A stretch of DNA of 15,557 nucleotides. Origin: Roseiflexaceae bacterium (GTDB lineage Bacteria > Chloroflexota > Chloroflexia > Chloroflexales > Roseiflexaceae). The stretch is taken from the NCBI GenBank assembly GCA_947462525.1, contig CANHPK010000006.1, forward strand, positions 1 to 15,557, read 5' to 3'. Position numbers and translations under genes: made by a program. Below, piece after piece: positions 14,561 through 15,557 of this stretch. The notes under the pieces are model-generated. The model was not told where the DNA came from. It saw only the letters and a program-made list of their open reading frames with translations, and did not search any database. The number at the start of each line of letters is the position of its first letter. Position 1 is the first letter of the stretch.

Positions 14561-15424
14561 CTACCCGAATTGTCCACTGATGTAATCTTCGGTACGCTTG
14601 TCTGACGGCTTCGTAAACAACTCGTCAGTCGGTCCTGATTCGATCAGTTCACCGTACCGCTTTTCGCGATTCATCAGCATGAACGCAGTAATGTCTGAAA
14701 CGCGCGCAGCTTGCTGCATGTTGTGTGTCACTATGATGATGGTGAATTGCTCGCGGAGATCGTAGATCAAATCTTCGATTTTGAGCGATGCAATTGGATC
14801 GAGCGCCGAGCACGGTTCGTCCATCAAGATGACTTCGGGGTTGGTGGCAATGGCACGTGCGATGCACAGACGCTGTTGTTGTCCACCCGACAATGCGGTG
14901 CCAAACGAACTATGCAAGCGATCTTTGACCTCATCCCATAGTGCTGCCCGGCGCAACGATTGTTCGACGCGCTCGGCGAGTGTCGTGCGATTCCGAATCC
15001 CCAAAACACGCAATCCATAGGCGACATTTTCGAAGATGCTCAGTTGGAATGGATTGGGGCGTTGAAAAACCATACCGACACGACGTCGGAGCAATACCGA
15101 ATCAACCGATGGGTCGTAGACATTGATTCCGTCCAGTCGAAGTTCACCCTCGGCGCGTGCACCTTCGGTCGCGTCATGCATGCGATTTATGGACCGCAAT
15201 AATGTTGATTTGCCGCATCCAGACGGTCCAATGATGGCCGTCACGCGATGTGCAGGCATCGACATCGATACATTTCTGATTGCCTGAAACGAGCCGTAAT
15301 GAAATCCAAAGTTGCGGAGTTCTATTTTGTTTGCGTCTACAGTCGCCAGCTGGCCGGTTTTGACACGCTGACCAACGAGTTCGCCGAATCCAATTCCACG
15401 GGTAAGTGTCATGGCACGTTCCAT
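14561..15424 (-). CDS. pstB: phosphate ABC transporter ATP-binding protein PstB (second copy)
   Basis: ATPase of the high-affinity phosphate importer (PstSCAB), at the cytoplasmic face of the membrane. Counting from the ATG at 15424 (287 aa), the motifs are Walker A GPSGCGKST (66-74), Q-loop VFQRPNPF (119-126), signature LSGGQQQR (178-185), Walker B VILMDEP (198-204) and H-loop VTHNMQQAA (232-240). The PstB-typical end is TEDYISGQFG. An N-terminal stretch of about 30 residues precedes the usual domain. The ATG at 15424 has AAGGAAG upstream on the - strand; a longer reading to 15550 would run through the end of the preceding gene in another frame and is rejected. It lies 10 nt downstream of another pstB and is the last gene before the terminator. 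Confidence 0.95.
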   Translation of the reverse strand: MERAMTLTRGIGFGELVGQRVKTGQLATVDANKIELRNFGFHYGSFQAIRNVSMSMPAHRVTAIIGPSGCGKSTLLRSINRMHDATEGARAEGELRLDGINVYDPSVDSVLLRRRVGMVFQRPNPFQLSIFENVAYGLRVLGIRNRTTLAERVEQSLRRAALWDEVKDRLHSSFGTALSGGQQQRLCIARAIATNPEVILMDEPCSALDPIASLKIEDLIYDLREQFTIIIVTHNMQQAARVSDITAFMLMNREKRYGELIESGPTDELFTKPSDKRTEDYISGQFG

Positions 15425-15434
15425 TGTATCTTCC

Positions 15435-15557
15435 TTATCCGACGCGGCCGCTGATGTACGATTCGGTACGTGGGTCATTGGGCTGTGTAAATACCTGCGT
15501 GGTGTCACCCTTTTCGACGAGTTCACCAATCGATTGGCCAGCCCCGACATCCACCAT
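15435..15557 (-). CDS. pstB: 3' end of a second, tandem PstB gene (partial)
   Basis: Forty codons before a TAA stop (15435-15437), cut by the window edge. The peptide includes GELVEKGDTTQVFTQP (residues 11-26 of the fragment) and ends RTESYISGRVG. It aligns directly with the C-terminus of the downstream PstB (GELIESGPTDELFTKP and RTEDYISGQFG). The two genes therefore look like tandem paralogues in one operon, 10 nt apart, with the ribosome-binding site of the second overlapping the stop of the first. The first readable codon is ATG, but it is internal rather than a start, since the ATPase domain must lie outside the window. Confidence 0.85.
   Translation of the reverse strand: MVDVGAGQSIGELVEKGDTTQVFTQPNDPRTESYISGRVG

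Noticed and set aside
15425..15550. 42-residue N-terminal extension of PstB from 15550
   Set aside because: It overlaps, in another frame, the conserved C-terminus of the preceding pstB; the ATG at 15424 has a ribosome-binding site.

Overview
The window looks like a chromosomal segment of a Chloroflexota bacterium, probably of the Chloroflexia type. The main taxonomic clue is the C-terminal half of the secreted protein at 5159-6898. Its motifs (VQYFDKARMEV, FGYPI, VQAFERRILTYTP, VEMGNVGQHYYAWRYG) resemble a tail I associate with exported proteins of that phylum. A YqhQ/DUF1385 membrane protein, an aldehyde:ferredoxin oxidoreductase and heptanucleotide tandem repeats are compatible with this. 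The assignment is made from memory of families, not from a search.

Layout. Positions 29-3728 hold a compact run on the + strand: mnmA (tRNA 2-thiouridylase), two small membrane proteins of unknown function (84 and 171 aa), a DUF1385/YqhQ-like membrane protein, and a short mutY whose start overlaps the DUF1385 stop by ATGA. An IS256-family insertion sequence (about 3779-5111, transposase on the - strand) follows. It is bordered on both sides by arrays of 7-bp repeats. Next is a secreted GH99-type glycoside hydrolase on the - strand (5159-6898), divergent from purK (+, 6976-8094).

An AT-rich, gene-free stretch of about 400 bp (8095-8493) carries a candidate promoter for a large aldehyde:ferredoxin oxidoreductase (AOR, 8494-11313). 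This AOR has a roughly 290-residue C-terminal extension made of 17 hexapeptide repeats (VVEPAA type) plus proline-rich sequence, and I know of no parallel in the family. An enolase-superfamily L-fuconate dehydratase-like gene (11355-12587) and htpG (12668-14503) follow on the same strand. A strong 16-bp-stem bidirectional terminator separates htpG from a convergent pst cluster. That cluster contains a complete pstB and, running off the right edge, the last 40 codons of a second, tandem pstB that is easily missed.

How the genes fit together. The left block is housekeeping (tRNA modification, DNA repair, membrane proteins). The centre is purine synthesis plus extracellular carbohydrate cleavage. 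AOR and fuconate dehydratase could cooperate in catabolism of deoxysugar acids and aldehydes, but only their adjacency supports this. The right edge is high-affinity phosphate uptake. The strongest candidates for something undescribed are the repeat-bearing AOR tail and the heptad-repeat/IS neighbourhood.
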